DNA of 64,000 nucleotides from Babylonia areolata (taxonomy: Eukaryota; Mollusca; Gastropoda; Neogastropoda; Buccinidae): contig NC_134910.1 in the NCBI RefSeq assembly GCF_041734735.1, forward strand, positions 5,131,755 through 5,195,754, in the 5' to 3' direction. Below the pieces are notes generated by a model. That model worked only from the letters and a program-made list of their open reading frames with translations, was not told the origin of the DNA and searched no databases. Numbering within the stretch: position 1 is the first letter of the stretch; each line of letters begins with the position of its first letter. The position numbers and the translations under genes are program-made. Shown here piece after piece: positions 51,646-63,118 of the stretch.

Positions 51646-51692
51646 AACACACACACACACAAACATACACACACACACACAAAAAGAAAAAC

Positions 51693-51729
<37 letters not shown>

Positions 51730-52065
51730 ATAGAATGAAAGAGAGATGAGGGGATTACCCTTTCGCCTTAATGTCAGCCCGAGCTGAAAAAGAATTATAC
51801 ACGCACAATTACTTCAAGCATACAGAACACTGACATGCACACACACACACACACACACACACACAATTATCGTTGCGGTCTAACGGCTTGGAGAACGCGT
51901 ATTCAATTCTGGCAGAATTTATTTTTCGGCCCTCGGCCCGTTCCTGCCCTTTGTGTGTCGTGCTGTGGGCTTAAATTGTAAGATTGGAACAGCTCTGTCG
52001 AGTATCATCCACTTCAAGGAAGCGTCTTTGGGTGTGTTTCAAGTCTCTGTATCTCTCGGGCCTGT

Positions 52066-52310
52066 TTAACCCTTTCACCGCCAGTCAATTTAGAGTACAA
52101 AATTCCCTTGTGGTATCAACACAGAAAAGACAGTGGCTAAGAATATCTGGGGATTTCCCCTGCTATGTATAGAAAATATGGCCTATCCTACCACCGAACA
52201 TTAAGAGCAGTAGGTTCATGGATAACAGACTAATGAATTGCCACCTTTCAGTGACATGGGTCCTCTACCACGCCTGTGCATAAATGCGAGCTTGGCGGTG
52301 AAAGGGTTAA
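52066..52310. mobile_element. piggyBac-like miniature element with 14-bp perfect inverted ends
   Basis: Starts TTAA-CCCTTTCACCGCCA and ends TGGCGGTGAAAGGG-TTAA. The 14 terminal bases are a perfect inverted repeat and TTAA is duplicated at both sides, as for piggyBac-type transposition; the leading CCC also fits. 237 bp inside, no coding capacity. Confidence 0.88.
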
Positions 52311-52354
52311 CATGAAAGGTGCCGTAGAGTGAAGGCTTGTCATGCAGTCCAAAA

Positions 52355-52860
52355 TCTAACAAGGCCTTCAAGACTCACTTGTGATAAATTAAGTCCCCTA
52401 GCATTAATTACAGAGTAATTTCCCTTTTTTACTATCTGCACCAAAACGTTTGCAAAATAGATAAAAATTCCATGCTTAGCAAAAGAAGTTCCTGTTTGAA
52501 CAAAAAATAATAATAATGACTGCTCTTGTTGTTGGGTCAGAATATCAGAGTCAAAGTGCCAAGTTTAGAGAATACAAAAAATATAAATATAAAGTAAATG
52601 CAGTTTGCATATAATTAGGCTTCTTTTTTATTTTTTTGTGCCCATCCCAGAGGTGCAATATTGTTTTAAACAAGATGACTGGAAAGGAACTGATTTTGTC
52701 CTTTTTCTATGCCAAATTTGGTGTCAACTGACAAAGTATTTGCAGAGAAAATGTCAATGTTTACCACAGACACACAGACACACGGACACACACACACACA
52801 CAGACAACCGAACACCGGGTTAAAACATAGACTCTCTTTGTTTACACAAGTGAGTCATAA
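52355..52860. mobile_element. Second copy of the inverted-repeat family of 33841-34420
   Basis: Collinear with the right part of the fold-back element over about 500 bases: AAGACTCACTTGTGAT start, ACCAAAACGTTTGCAAAATA, CAAGTTTAGAGAATACAAAA, CCAAATTTGGTGTCAACTGA and the GTTTACACAAGTGAGTCA end. It differs by single bases and small indels, and lacks the inverted left arm. Confidence 0.82.
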
Positions 52861-53079
52861 AAGGACCTCCACAGCAGCATTACCGTCACACTCCTCTAGC
52901 TTCATCATCAACACATGTAAATAAAACTGTCCCAAGATTTGTTGTCTTTTATGCCCTGCTCTCATGGTGACCTGTTCCGTTCCCCCCCTCTACTTCCATG
53001 CTTGTGATTCTGTCATGGAGTTCGATGGAGGCAGATTCGTGGGGGACTGATGCTGGAGGGTCGTACTGGTGGTCTTCAT

Positions 53080-53710
53080 GCTAGAGGGTTCCTGACGTAA
53101 GGCGAGGTTCCGGGTGACGGAACGCGACAGCGGTTTCGACTATCAAAAACGTGTCCACGTTTTCTTTATGAGGTAGCGTAACAATCACAGCTACACCGGT
53201 AATTGCGAATGTGTCAAGGGTCCAATGGATAGCTTCGTCGTGAGATTCCGTAACAACACACTCGCCGGCGGGCGACTGACTTCGGCACCCCACATGACAA
53301 GCTAATCTGCATAATTATCGAAAACGGCGTCACAGGCGATACAATGGCAATGTTTGGAACAAAACTGGTCACGACAGCGGCTTTTTTCAGCTGCTGAAGC
53401 CATTGAAATGCTTCAAACTGAAGGTTCCGACATCGACGAGGATGATGAAGATGTTGAATAAAGTATATGTAGTGAAGAAAGCTACCAGCAAGAAGGTACT
53501 GACGCTGACTCAAGATTCGGAGGGCAGTGAAGAGGGAGGGAGGTGGGCGCACACATGACGAGGGGAGATAGGTCAGTGGGTCAAGTACAGTGAGTTTCAT
53601 TCAGTTGCTTCATGTTTTGTATTTTTGTGATTTTTTTTCCCCAAACCCTTACAAATTGGCTGTCCATAGGTAAAAAGCAAGGGAGAAAACTATCCGTCCC
53701 AAGTGAGTTA
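53080..53710 (+). mobile_element. Possible deleted piggyBac-like element, right end only
   Basis: Near 53385-53460 the + strand reads LFSAAEAIEMLQTEGSDIDE, an acidic start reminiscent of piggyBac transposase N-termini. At 53690-53710 the sequence CCGTCCCAAGTGAGTTAA ends in TTAA and resembles the end of the TTAA element at 4348. The rest of a transposase and the left end were not found. Tentative. Confidence 0.3.
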
Positions 53711-53992
53711 AACTAAGCATTTTTCTTGTCATCAGTAGGGTCTTAGTAGAGTAGGTAGTGACCTAAATACATTGAATAACAACGGGCACTACAGACCATA
53801 ACCAAAGTGACTGGGAGGAAATGCAGTGTCTCTGCTGTATGAGTCTCAGACGGTTCCCTGTACACTGCTGATGCTAGGACTGCGACAAACGAGTGTGGCT
53901 GTCTATGACGGACGAATGAGCGGCTTGGAAGTAAATCTACTGAAATGATGCAGATGCCGTGGCAGCAAACACACACACACACACACACTTAC

Positions 53993-54082
53993 CACGGTTT
54001 CTATGACGCCTGAGCAGAAGGAACACGACCGTTGCAAGCAGAGCAAGTGAAGCAGCCACTAAAATGGGGATTATGGACAGTT
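53993..54082 (-). CDS. Transmembrane exon of the EGF/transmembrane gene
   Basis: 90 nt on the - strand, with acceptor GCGTGTTACAG and donor CCGTG|GTAAGT, both strong, phase 1 at each end. It codes for LSIIPILVAASLALLATVVF then LLLRRHRNR: one 23-residue hydrophobic helix followed by a basic stop-transfer cluster, as in type I membrane proteins. The phase matches the EGF exons at 59426 and 63186, so it can follow them in frame. A CA run lies directly beyond the donor. Confidence 0.78.
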
Positions 54083-56453
54083 CTGTAACACGCAAAGAAC
54101 ACATGCAATCTTCGTCGCTTACATGCAATCCATCTTACTTTAAAAAACAAAAAAACCAAAAAACAACGACAACAACAACAACAAAATTAAAAAAAAACCA
54201 CACACACCAAAAAAACCCCAAAACATCAGTTCATGGTCTTTTTTTTCTGCTATACTTCATTACAGAACGGGCTCCCTTTTTGTCCACTTCTGCTTTTTCG
54301 CTACCCTTGGCAACTAGACAGATATTTGTTATTTAACAATAACCTTTGAAGAGATTCTAGTTTATAATGGTGCTCATGTTTTACAGTCATTGACATTTCT
54401 TCTTGGTAAGGCCGGTAACATTTTGATCTACCCTGGTAGTTGGAAATGACGTGCAGAAAACATACGCACACTGGAAGAAATCACAAAGTAAATGAGACTG
54501 ATGGATAACTGGAGTATTTGAAATAATGCTTCATCCCCAGGGTCTTTAAGAAGCTGTGTGTGTCCACTACTTCAGTAGATTTCCAAGAAGTGAAATTGCG
54601 ATGTGAAGATCTTGAAGCCGTTCACAGAATTTGACCCAGAGACATGGGTTCCAACAATGACGCCACAAACAGAAGTATAATGTACGTTTTCGTTGCAACA
54701 ACTTCGCGACTCGGTATTACATGCATGTAAAAATTTGTGAAAGGCCCAAAACAGTGATCCCAGAAGAATTAACACTGAGAGCCTATTCTCTCTTGTACAC
54801 AGTCAAGAGTGACGTAACTTTGTATCAAGAAGCGTGGACTATAAATGGGAACGGGAATGATGATGAAAGCACAGAACGGCAAAATCGTCGCGATAAAGTC
54901 TTTATCAGACTTCAGACAGACAGATCAGCGTTAACGAATGGGCGGAAAAACAACGCTAAGCCGTGTCTCGTACTGTGTCGTCTGCTTCACTACAGACAGT
55001 AACTTGAGTGAGGGGGAGAAAGCTCGCACTGATTATCATTTAATTTTTTTTAAATTTTTTTTTTAGCTTCTTATTTCTGATTTCGAATGCTCACTTTTCA
55101 TAAATTAGTTTTCTTTTCTTTTCCTTTTCTCCAATTTTTTGGTGCTTTTTAAATTTTTTTAAAAAAAATTAAGGCCTTCATGCTGTGCGCACATGTCAGG
55201 GTTATTTTCAACTTTAAACCTGACACTTTGCAGTGCAGGTTGAATGTGTTCTGTGTATGTGCGTGCGCGAGCGCGCGCGTGTGTGTGTGATGATTCATTG
55301 CCCTTTTTCGGCGAGAACACATGTACCTTGTCTTGATCACAGGACGAGGGTCAAAACAACAACTGATAGCCACAGTGTGTGTCTCTTTGGGGTGCTATTG
55401 ATGTTATATCGCGCGGGGAACTGTATGGGTGGCTCCAGTTTTGAAGAACATTTGTGAGTGTTATATGTCCTTGTTATGTGGTTTTGTCATTTTTTATGTT
55501 GGTGTTTATCGTGTGCATGGGAGATGTGAAGTCATGAGTTGGGTAAGTCAGGATCTCTCTTCCTGTTATGTTTTGAAGAAGCTACACCGTTGACACTTGC
55601 TACCTCTCAAAAAAAGAGGGGAAAAAGTAAATGTCTGTGAGGAGCATGGCATTAATTAAATCTTTGTAGGAGCTAACGCTCTCAAATTTCCTACATGTTA
55701 CTGCAACATTCTGAGTGATGGAGGAAGGGAAAACGATATACCTGTGTTTGATTTCTTGGAGACAAAGTGGACATTTACCACCAACATGGCAGCGCTATTG
55801 GGTTTTTTCAGGGGTTGTGTTGTGGTGAATTATCATTTTTTGTACAGTTCGTCCAAATCATATGCTGTTCAGCATGGAAGAAAGTTCAGCTGCAAAATAT
55901 AGGAATATGCAACATTTGTTTAAGTGCTTGCAAACAGACTGGGTTATTTATTGCAAAGAACACATGGATTACAACAGTGTGGAAGTTCCTATTATCTCAT
56001 GTTGCTGTTTCATATATTTATATGTCTACCTGCCTGTCTGCTTCTCTGTCTCTCTCTAAATCTTATTTTGATATGGTGATGGCAACCAATATTTTTTTTT
56101 AAAACGTGTTACAATAAATGCAATGGTTTTAAATGATTCAAGTCTTACTATAAATAGAACAAAATATGCATATCACAGAATGTTGCTAATAACATGCTTT
56201 CTAGATCACTAAACCTAAAAACAACGATATATTGTAAAATCGCATTATACACTCTGTTTATCTACCAAAGTTCGTTGCAGTCAGACAAAAATAACCCCAT
56301 ACATAACATAAAGACTTTAGTACCATTATTCAGGTAGTACTGAAGCCTTTTAAGAGACAGACACACAGTCAAGCATTTAGTTAGCCATTCAGCCATACAG
56401 ACGCACGGACAGACAAATAGATAGACAAACAGAATGTCAAGAAAAAAGCTGAC
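54083..56453. other. Intron-like stretch, nothing firm
   Basis: AT-rich with A/C runs at 54140-54225, T-rich 55035-55165 and a GCGCGT run near 55262-55285. No exon recognised. Confidence 0.5.
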
Positions 56454-56486
56454 CTTTACTGTTCCCATCTTCCGTTGAACGGCCCA
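56454..56486 (-). CDS. Possible 33-nt micro-exon
   Basis: Between a good acceptor (TTGTTTTGTCACAG) and a donor (AAAG|GTCAGC) on the - strand; open in the frames that would read WAVQRKMGTVK or VGRSTEDGNSK. Its size and lack of a domain make it weak; it could be chance. Confidence 0.25.
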
Positions 56487-56647
56487 CTGTGACAAAACAA
56501 GTATGCATTGTCACTGCATTTCCACGAATCAGAGTAGGAGCTAGGTATATATTTCATGTCAAATGTAGAGCGAAATACTCGTGTGAAACCCACCTAAAGC
56601 CAAAGGAGAGGTAAAAGCTTTATTGGATTGCATGGACAGTCTTTTAC

Positions 56648-56886
56648 AGTAACAGCTGAGTTAGCTGAGACAAAGGAAACCTCTATAGAACCATCGGTCT
56701 CGTTCGTTCGGAAATCCCTGATATAGAAGTTGATGACGGAATTTTCTGAACGCCAGAAGGTTTTCTCCAGAACTTGCCAAAGAGGCACAGTGTGCTGGAA
56801 GCCATTGATCGAAATGAGAAAATCTCCCGGAGATAAACGTCTGCTGCGATATTTATCTTGTAGGACATGAATTCTGTCTTCACCCA
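56648..56886 (-). CDS. Possible exon coding for a PDZ-like domain
   Basis: An open - strand stretch, bordered by AAACCTTAG and ACT|GTAAAAG, reads RLSPGDFLISINGFQHTVPL then WQVLEKTFWRSENSVINFYI. L.PGDFLI.INGF followed by a helix and SVINFYI is the pattern of the second half of a PDZ domain (GD loop, helix, last strand). The acceptor has a poor pyrimidine tract. It could belong to the EGF/transmembrane gene, to another gene or to a retrocopy. The first PDZ strand with the binding loop was not found. Confidence 0.4.
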
Positions 56887-57229
56887 CTAAGGTTTCTCAG
56901 TGATGGAGGGGGAACCTCTAACGAAATGTGATGGAACCATCCCTGTGAATGATCCTGAGGGTGATCATGTTCAAGGGAATAAAATTAAATGATTGAGGCA
57001 TGCAGGGAAATTCTCCTCGGGGTGCAAGACTCTGTGACTGAATCCCCACTGGATCTCTCTGAGAAAGAACTGCACTTAAAAGAAGGACCTTTCAGCTGCT
57101 TCATCGTAGTGCAAACTGCTGATCTCTACCTTCGAGCCATACCACCCCTTGGAGCAGTGAGCCAGTTTCTGAGCTGCATGCTACAACAGTTACTAGGAGG
57201 TTGGGTTGTTTTGTTTTGTTTTTTGCTGC

Positions 57230-57730
57230 TGCATCAAGTGCACTGTTTCAGTGGCATTACTCTCACGCCACTCATTTTGAACCCCTTAAACACAGCCACA
57301 CCCGGCTTCGTCTTCGACGATCAAGTGCCGGCAGTCCACGGGGAACCATCGATGTTAGGTCGCCAGGAGGTCACACAACAGAGGAGACCCTGCACTTCTG
57401 CTGAGTCACTTCGGTGGTGTTCGGTAGTGCCTGTTCTGATTTAAAGTAATTAGGACACCACCTACTAAACCCCCTACTGACGACAATAATGACTTAGAAA
57501 CGGAGCCAGACTGTGAGCGTCTCCCCCAGAGTTGAGACTGCCACCACGTCCCTCCAACGGCAGTCCCCGATGAATCTGCCGACACTGAAGACCTTGACAA
57601 GACTCGCCCCAATGCGGAAGTGGAGTTTTATCGAAACTGAGGTCACCATGAGATCAGGGCATAAAAAGCTACATAATCTGGGACTTTCTTGTATCGATGA
57701 TGAAGGAGGAAGAGGAGAACAATGATGATG
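57230..57730. repeat. Dispersed repeat, copy 2
   Basis: Partner of 25660-26250 (see there). An inverted, decayed fragment of the same family seems to lie at 53800-53915 (CAGTGTCTCTGCTGTATGAG). Confidence 0.6.
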
Positions 57731-57779
57731 ATGATATTGCTATGGGGTCCATCAGGTTTGGGACTATGCGGCAAGGTTA

Positions 57780-58063
57780 TACTCTACGCTTCCTGCCATA
57801 ATGATATCCCGCTAATGACCAGGCCTGATAGATACATACTTGCAGTGTTGGTCAGGAAATTTGAGCAACATACCCAAAGACACATCCGTGAAGTGGATGA
57901 TACTCGACTGTGTGGTCCCAGTCTTCCCATTTAAGCCTATAGGACTCTCACCTCTGGGTAGGAGCCGGCCGCACGCCGAAAAACCCACCTCCACTGGGAT
58001 TTGAACCCGCATCCTCCAAGCCGTCAGTCCGCGACGCTAACCACTTCGCCACGGCGGCTGGTC
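57780..58063 (-). mobile_element. tRNA-derived SINE, antisense
   Basis: On the - strand: CCGCCGTGGCGAAGTGGTTA (A box) and GGATGCGGGTTCAAATCCCA (B box) form the tRNA-like head at the right. The body runs leftwards through GGTGAGAGTCCTATAGGCTT and CAACACTGCAAGTATGTATC. A decayed copy lies near 27380-27500. Confidence 0.75.
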
Positions 58064-58629
58064 ACTAGGCAGAACTGCGAGTTGCACCAATGGGATTCAT
58101 ACCAAAACCAAGTCCCAGCCTCGAACCAGAGTCAACGCCTTAAGGACTGAGGAGGTGCCTCTGGCGAGAACAGTTAGGCTGTCTGCAGTGCAGAAAGCTT
58201 TAAATCTGATGGAAGCATTCCGTACTGCACAGCATCCACACATGCAGATGAAGTATCTGGGGGGTGGAATGGCGGATAACTGATCGCTCAACAGCTCTAG
58301 TCTGACCTTACGAAGTAACGTGAGAGTCGGGTACCAAAGGTAGGGCCGGCCACTTGGGCATGATCAGGTTGTGAACTCTCCAACCTGGCTTGTTTTCTAA
58401 ACCACTGTGCACAGGATCAGTAAGCGGAGAAAGCAAACATGATCACGTTGGGCCTGAGACCAGTGAGATATAAATCAGGAGTCTCTTGCTGAACGGAGCT
58501 GCCTGCCAGGTCTGCCCTCGTGGGAGGGTACTGGTCACAGTAGGGGTACGGAACCCACTGAAATCCCTCTCTGGCTGAGTTGATTTGGGGGTGGGGAGGG
58601 GGGTGTGTGTGTGTATGTATAGTGTGTGT

Positions 58630-58675
<46 letters not shown>

Positions 58676-59356
58676 AGAATAGAATAGAATAGATTTTATT
58701 GTCATGAAACCGTAAGGTTTATAAGACACAAGTGCAATGGTAAATAAATCAATGAATGAAAAACACACAATTAATCAATCAGTTAATGCAGTAAATTGCA
58801 GCAGCATTCATAAACAAATTTTCCTGATCTTGTTTGTATATATTGATCATCTGTTAGGGAATATTTCCTGTGTTATTCGAATTTTGAAGAGTGGGGGGGT
58901 GTATGTGTGGTGGCCTGGGGGCATGTTTAGACGCTTTTTTGACGCTTTGATGTTTTACTGTCATTGACTGTACAGTCCTTGTGACAGGGGGGAACAATAC
59001 ATTATCAGGAGACATAAGATCAAGCAAACAGACATAATAATATTATAAATCAATATTCTCACCACACACACATAATAATGCATATACAGAAAATGAGACA
59101 GACGTAAAACAGCTGATAACATCGGTCAGCTTGACCATCCAAAATGAATAAATATTTTTGCATACACATACACACAACCGTGTGTATCTATCAAATTATC
59201 ATCAAATAACATATCCTATAATAGTGGGTTTTTTGTTTTTTTGTTGTTGTTTTTTTTCTATAAATGAATAATAACATGTTTAGGGGCATGTTTAGAGAGA
59301 AACAGAGAAAGGGGCAAAGCAAAACACAAAGACAGTCGCTGACAAAGAGACGGGTT

Positions 59357-59407
<51 letters not shown>

Positions 59408-59425
59408 CAAAAAACACAATCTTAC
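58064..59425. other. Intron-like stretch with repeats
   Basis: GT run 58601-58672, GAATA run 58672-58692, CA run 59360-59403. The sequence after the GAATA run (TTTTATTGTCATGAAACC) looks like the reversed 3' end of a LINE (AATAAAA signal plus pentamer tail), but no body was recognised. Confidence 0.5.
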
Positions 59426-59548
59426 CACATTTAAACTGTCGATCAGGTTTGAAGGAACCATCACACTGACAGATGCCGTCAACACAGTCACTGTGGTCCA
59501 CGTCACAGGCCAGGTCACAGCTTCCCTTAGGCATTCCTTTCTTGGGCT
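59426..59548 (-). CDS. EGF-like exon B of the EGF/transmembrane gene
   Basis: 123 nt on the - strand; acceptor GTGCTTATCAACAG, donor ATGTG|GTAAGA, phase 1 at both ends. Codes for GSCDLACDVDHSDCVDGICQ then CDGSFKPDRQFKCG: six cysteines in the C-x3-C-x6-C-x4-C-x-C-x11-C spacing of an EGF-like unit. Extracellular, probably for protein-protein contact. Same length and phase as exon A at 63186, the pattern of an exon that can be duplicated without breaking the frame. Confidence 0.8.
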
Positions 59549-59645
59549 CTGTTGATAAGCACATCAGCTGTTTCCTTATCATGACCATCACAACCATGGT
59601 CATGATCATCATCATCTCTCTCTCTCTCTCTCTCATTGTCATCGT

Positions 59646-60060
59646 CATCAGTTTGAGTAGCTCAAGGAGGCGTCACTGCGTTCGGACTAATCCATATACG
59701 CTACACCACATCTGCCAAGCAGATGCCTGACCAGCAGCGTAACCCAACGCGCTTAGTCAGGCCTTGAGGAAAAAAAAAGAAAGAAAAAAAAAGGTGAATA
59801 AATAATTGATAAGCTTACATAAATAAATAAATAAATAATAATTATGATATAAAAAAGGCAGTAGTAATGACAATGATAACAGAATAATAATAATAATAAA
59901 TAAATAAATAAATAGATAAGACAACAATGATGATAAATAAGCAAATAAATGTAAAACATGAAGACACACATTCACACATACACCCACACATGCATAACAG
60001 ATATGCACCAAACATGCAGTTTCACAGATATGAAAGCACAGTCAAATACATATAAACGCA
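59646..60060 (-). mobile_element. SINE-tail element, copy near EGF exon B
   Basis: Reads on the - strand as GCTGGTCAGGCATCTGCTTG, GCAGATGTGGTGTAGCGTAT, CGAACGCAGTGACGCCTCCT (the tail of the SINE at 8896), preceded by an A/T-rich run and a block with ACTGCATGTTTGGTGCATAT. The whole 400-bp arrangement recurs at 63627-64000 in the same orientation. Confidence 0.75.
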
Positions 60061-60070
60061 CAAGAGCTCC

Positions 60071-60107
<37 letters not shown>

Positions 60108-60244
60108 TACCCTGCACCTCCTCTACCCCCCTCCTCCAAACACTCATTTCTAGTCTATGTATCGCTGCTTCCGCGGCACACACACAAACACACACACACA
60201 CACACGAAAAAAACAACAACAACAAAAACACACACACACACACG

Positions 60245-60665
60245 TCATCGTTATAGTAAATTGAATGGTCACGATATTATTTGTCCCTTGTACAGATGTG
60301 CTGGCTGAAGAAAATGAACTTCATTTCGTGTTACGTTGCCCTGCCTTAAATGATCTGAGGCTACAGTTAATTCCACACAAAAAATATCATAGACATCCAT
60401 CTCTGTTTAGACTTTCCTTGCTAATGTCATCAACAAATGAAACCATTGTAAAACAGTTCGCTATATACTTGTATAAGGCATTCAAAATCCACAGTTTGAT
60501 ATGTGATTAATTGTGCTTTTTGTGTGTGCATGTGCATTGCTAGAATTGTAGTTAAATGTTTTCTGTTCTACATTGTTCTGGAATGTGACAATTTGTGTTC
60601 ACTGATCCCCTTCATGAGGGGCCACAGCCTTTATTGAATAAAAATGTTCGTTCGTTCGTTCTTTC
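60245..60665 (+). mobile_element. 5'-truncated LINE copy, same family as 61100-63118
   Basis: The + strand reads AEENELHFVLRCPALNDLRL and YLYKAFKIHSLICD, matching the C-terminus of the reverse transcriptase protein encoded at 61224-63059 (AEENELHFMFCCPKLCELRY, YLHKAFKIRSFSCS). The 3' end has a hairpin CCCCTTCATGAGGGG (60607-60621), then AATAAAAATG and a TTCG repeat tail. Confidence 0.85.
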
Positions 60666-60952
60666 TCTCATTGATATAAACCTTCAGGCAAACATCCATA
60701 CAAGTATCCCCACATCCCGAGATATGCAAAACAAATTTTCACTGGAAACTGTACTGATGGTATTATATCAGACACCCGGAAAATACAGGCACGTGCAAAA
60801 TACATAAATAGAATGAATGGGAGGATGAATGGTTGAATGAATGAAGTGACTGATGGGTGGACGGACTGATGATGCATGTAGGTGAGTGTATGAACAAACA
60901 GTCTGTGTTTTTCCGTGTGTACGTCACTAGTGGTAGCACTAAACGGCATTAT

Positions 60953-60954
<2 letters not shown>

Positions 60955-61010
<56 letters not shown>

Positions 61011-61055
61011 AATTGTGTTTGTGTGTGGACTTGTGTTCGTGCGTGCGTGTGTGTG

Positions 61056-61098
<43 letters not shown>
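60955..61098. repeat. GT run followed by GA run
   Basis: GT run 60955-61010 and GA run 61059-61098. The GA run is the direct 3' border of the LINE at 61100. Confidence 0.9.
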
Positions 61099-61099
<1 letters not shown>

Positions 61100-61101
<2 letters not shown>

Positions 61102-63117
61102 CGGATGGTTTATTCAAAAAGGGCCTTCGCCCCTTATGAAGGGGTGGTGTGTAAACTTATTTCGAAAACATTATGACATACAGTATATGATACAATAAAA
61201 CAAAACAATACCTAGATTGATAATCAGGAACAACTAAATGACCGGATTTTGAATGCTTTGTGTAGATAAGTTGCAAACTGTCTGACTTCTTCTTCACGAC
61301 GTGACATCATAAGCAAAACTAGTTTAAACATAGAAGGCTGAGAGTAATATTTCTGGGGTATGAAATTATATCTTAGTTCACATAACTTTGGACAACAAAA
61401 CATGAAATGTAATTCGTTTTCTTCTGCCTTTGTGCACAATGGACAAATAAGATCATGATCACTATGCTGTGTGTATCGAAAATGATGAATTGCAATATCT
61501 GAAAGCCCAAACCTAAATCTTGTCATGACATATTTTAAATGTTTTGCCAAATTCATGGATAAATACGTTGGGACACAATGTAAAGAGTTGATCTGATAAT
61601 ACACATGAAATCTATCACTTTCTTGCACATGAGCATTCCATTCTTGCCATCTACAATCAATTAGTCTGGTGCGGAGACTACGAATAAATCCTGATATATC
61701 CCCCACCCCTTGATTAAGCCAAACAAATCCCATACCTATTTCATAGAGTTTAACTCTCACTTTTGTTACCCAATTAATCTTGCCCCTTACATCCAAATCA
61801 CACAACATATTATAAGCTTTTCTGGGTAATCTTGATTCATCTAATCGTGTTAATTTCAGCCAGTACCTGATGCACCTCACAGCTGAGTTCAGATGTATTG
61901 GATACCTATTTGTTTCACCATATATCAAATCATTTGGAGTTTTTATTGATACTTTCAGAAATTTCTTTAACATAAACAAATGGACTTTCTCACAATACAT
62001 TGCAGCATTATCAAGACCCCATATTTCTGCGCCATATTGAGTAACAGGTTGAACTTGAGAGTCGAATAATCTAATAAACACTTCAAAAGATTGATTACCT
62101 AAACTAGATAACTTTTGCATAATGCACAATGCCGCACGCTTTCCTCTGCTTGCAAGATCTTTACAAGCGACAGTAAAACTCAGTCTTGTTGAAAAATAAA
62201 GACCTAAGTATTTATATATATTCACAACAGGCATAGCTACTCCTTCATAGACCCAATGTTCTCTCGCTCCCAAATACCCACCCTTTCTAAATACAATGAT
62301 GTTACTTTTGGACATATTCACATTTAACTGCAGAGCTGTAGCTGCTCTATGTAGACGATTAAGTTGTGTTTGAAGACCAATTACTGTTTCAGACATTAAA
62401 ACAACATCATCTGCCAAAAGCAGAATGAATAACTGTAAAAGATCTGTAGAGAATTGTGCGCCATGTCTACCATTATTTACAACTTCATGGGTCAATTCAT
62501 TAATAAAGAGAGAAAACAAAATAGGACTACAAACGTCACCTTGTTTTACACTGCTTGTGCACTGTATATAGTCAGTCATCCTCCCCCCACACCTAACTCT
62601 AATCTTCACACAATCATACATACTCATTATACACTTAAGTAATTTCCCTCTCACTCCATATTTTAACAGAATAGGCCATAATATACTTCTATTTATGGAA
62701 TCAAAAGCTTTTTCAAAATCAATGAAAGCAACATATAGTTTACGGTTAAATGAAAATTGTTTTTGTATAAATGCCATCAAAGTAAACATATGATCTACAG
62801 TAAAATAATTGCGTTTGAATCCAGCTTGATACTCTCCAGTAATGTTATTATTTTCAACCCAATCTTGCAGTCTGTGATTAATAATTGTGCTATATATCTT
62901 ACTAGCTGCGTCGCAGATAGAGATACCTCGGTAATTACTTGGATTATTTACATCTCCTTTCTTATACAGAGGGAGAACAATAGACTCAGTCCAGTTTAGG
63001 GGATCAATTCCTTTATCGAAAAGAACATTGAAAAACGTTACAAAGAAATCTAAAATCAATTCAGTTTTACATCCATACTTAAATAGTTCCCAATGATTCC
63101 ACCTGGCCCGGCGGCTT

Positions 63118-63118
<1 letters not shown>
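61100..63118 (-). mobile_element. LINE (non-LTR retrotransposon), 5'-truncated, between two GA/CT runs
   Basis: The body carries the 611-codon reverse transcriptase ORF and a short 3' UTR with a hairpin (61130-61144), an AATAAA signal and a CT-repeat end. The endonuclease is missing, so the copy is truncated. The right border touches a GA run at 63119-63181 and the left border another at 61059-61098. It lies in the intron between EGF exons A and B, in the same direction as that gene. The uninterrupted ORF marks it as recent. Confidence 0.85.
61224..63059 (-). CDS. LINE reverse transcriptase, 611 residues, open
   Basis: Motifs in order: NWTESIVLPLYKKGDVNNPS and NYRGISICDAASKIYSTII (fingers), YVAFIDFEKAFDSINRSIL (first catalytic Asp), SSVKQGDVCSPILFSLF, then LLLADDVVLMSE with the catalytic Asp pair (LADD in place of FADD or YADD). 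A thumb region follows with VTQYGAEIWG, and a Cys-His cluster near the end (ICPLCTKAEENELHFMFCCP) of the kind found after many LINE reverse transcriptases. It would copy the element's RNA by target-primed synthesis. The first residues belong to the cut-off upstream part, so the annotated start is not a true start. The family clade (I/Nimb-like or other) is not settled. Confidence 0.9.
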   Translation of the reverse strand: MILDFFVTFFNVLFDKGIDPLNWTESIVLPLYKKGDVNNPSNYRGISICDAASKIYSTIINHRLQDWVENNNITGEYQAGFKRNYFTVDHMFTLMAFIQKQFSFNRKLYVAFIDFEKAFDSINRSILWPILLKYGVRGKLLKCIMSMYDCVKIRVRCGGRMTDYIQCTSSVKQGDVCSPILFSLFINELTHEVVNNGRHGAQFSTDLLQLFILLLADDVVLMSETVIGLQTQLNRLHRAATALQLNVNMSKSNIIVFRKGGYLGAREHWVYEGVAMPVVNIYKYLGLYFSTRLSFTVACKDLASRGKRAALCIMQKLSSLGNQSFEVFIRLFDSQVQPVTQYGAEIWGLDNAAMYCEKVHLFMLKKFLKVSIKTPNDLIYGETNRYPIHLNSAVRCIRYWLKLTRLDESRLPRKAYNMLCDLDVRGKINWVTKVRVKLYEIGMGFVWLNQGVGDISGFIRSLRTRLIDCRWQEWNAHVQESDRFHVYYQINSLHCVPTYLSMNLAKHLKYVMTRFRFGLSDIAIHHFRYTQHSDHDLICPLCTKAEENELHFMFCCPKLCELRYNFIPQKYYSQPSMFKLVLLMMSRREEEVRQFATYLHKAFKIRSFSCS

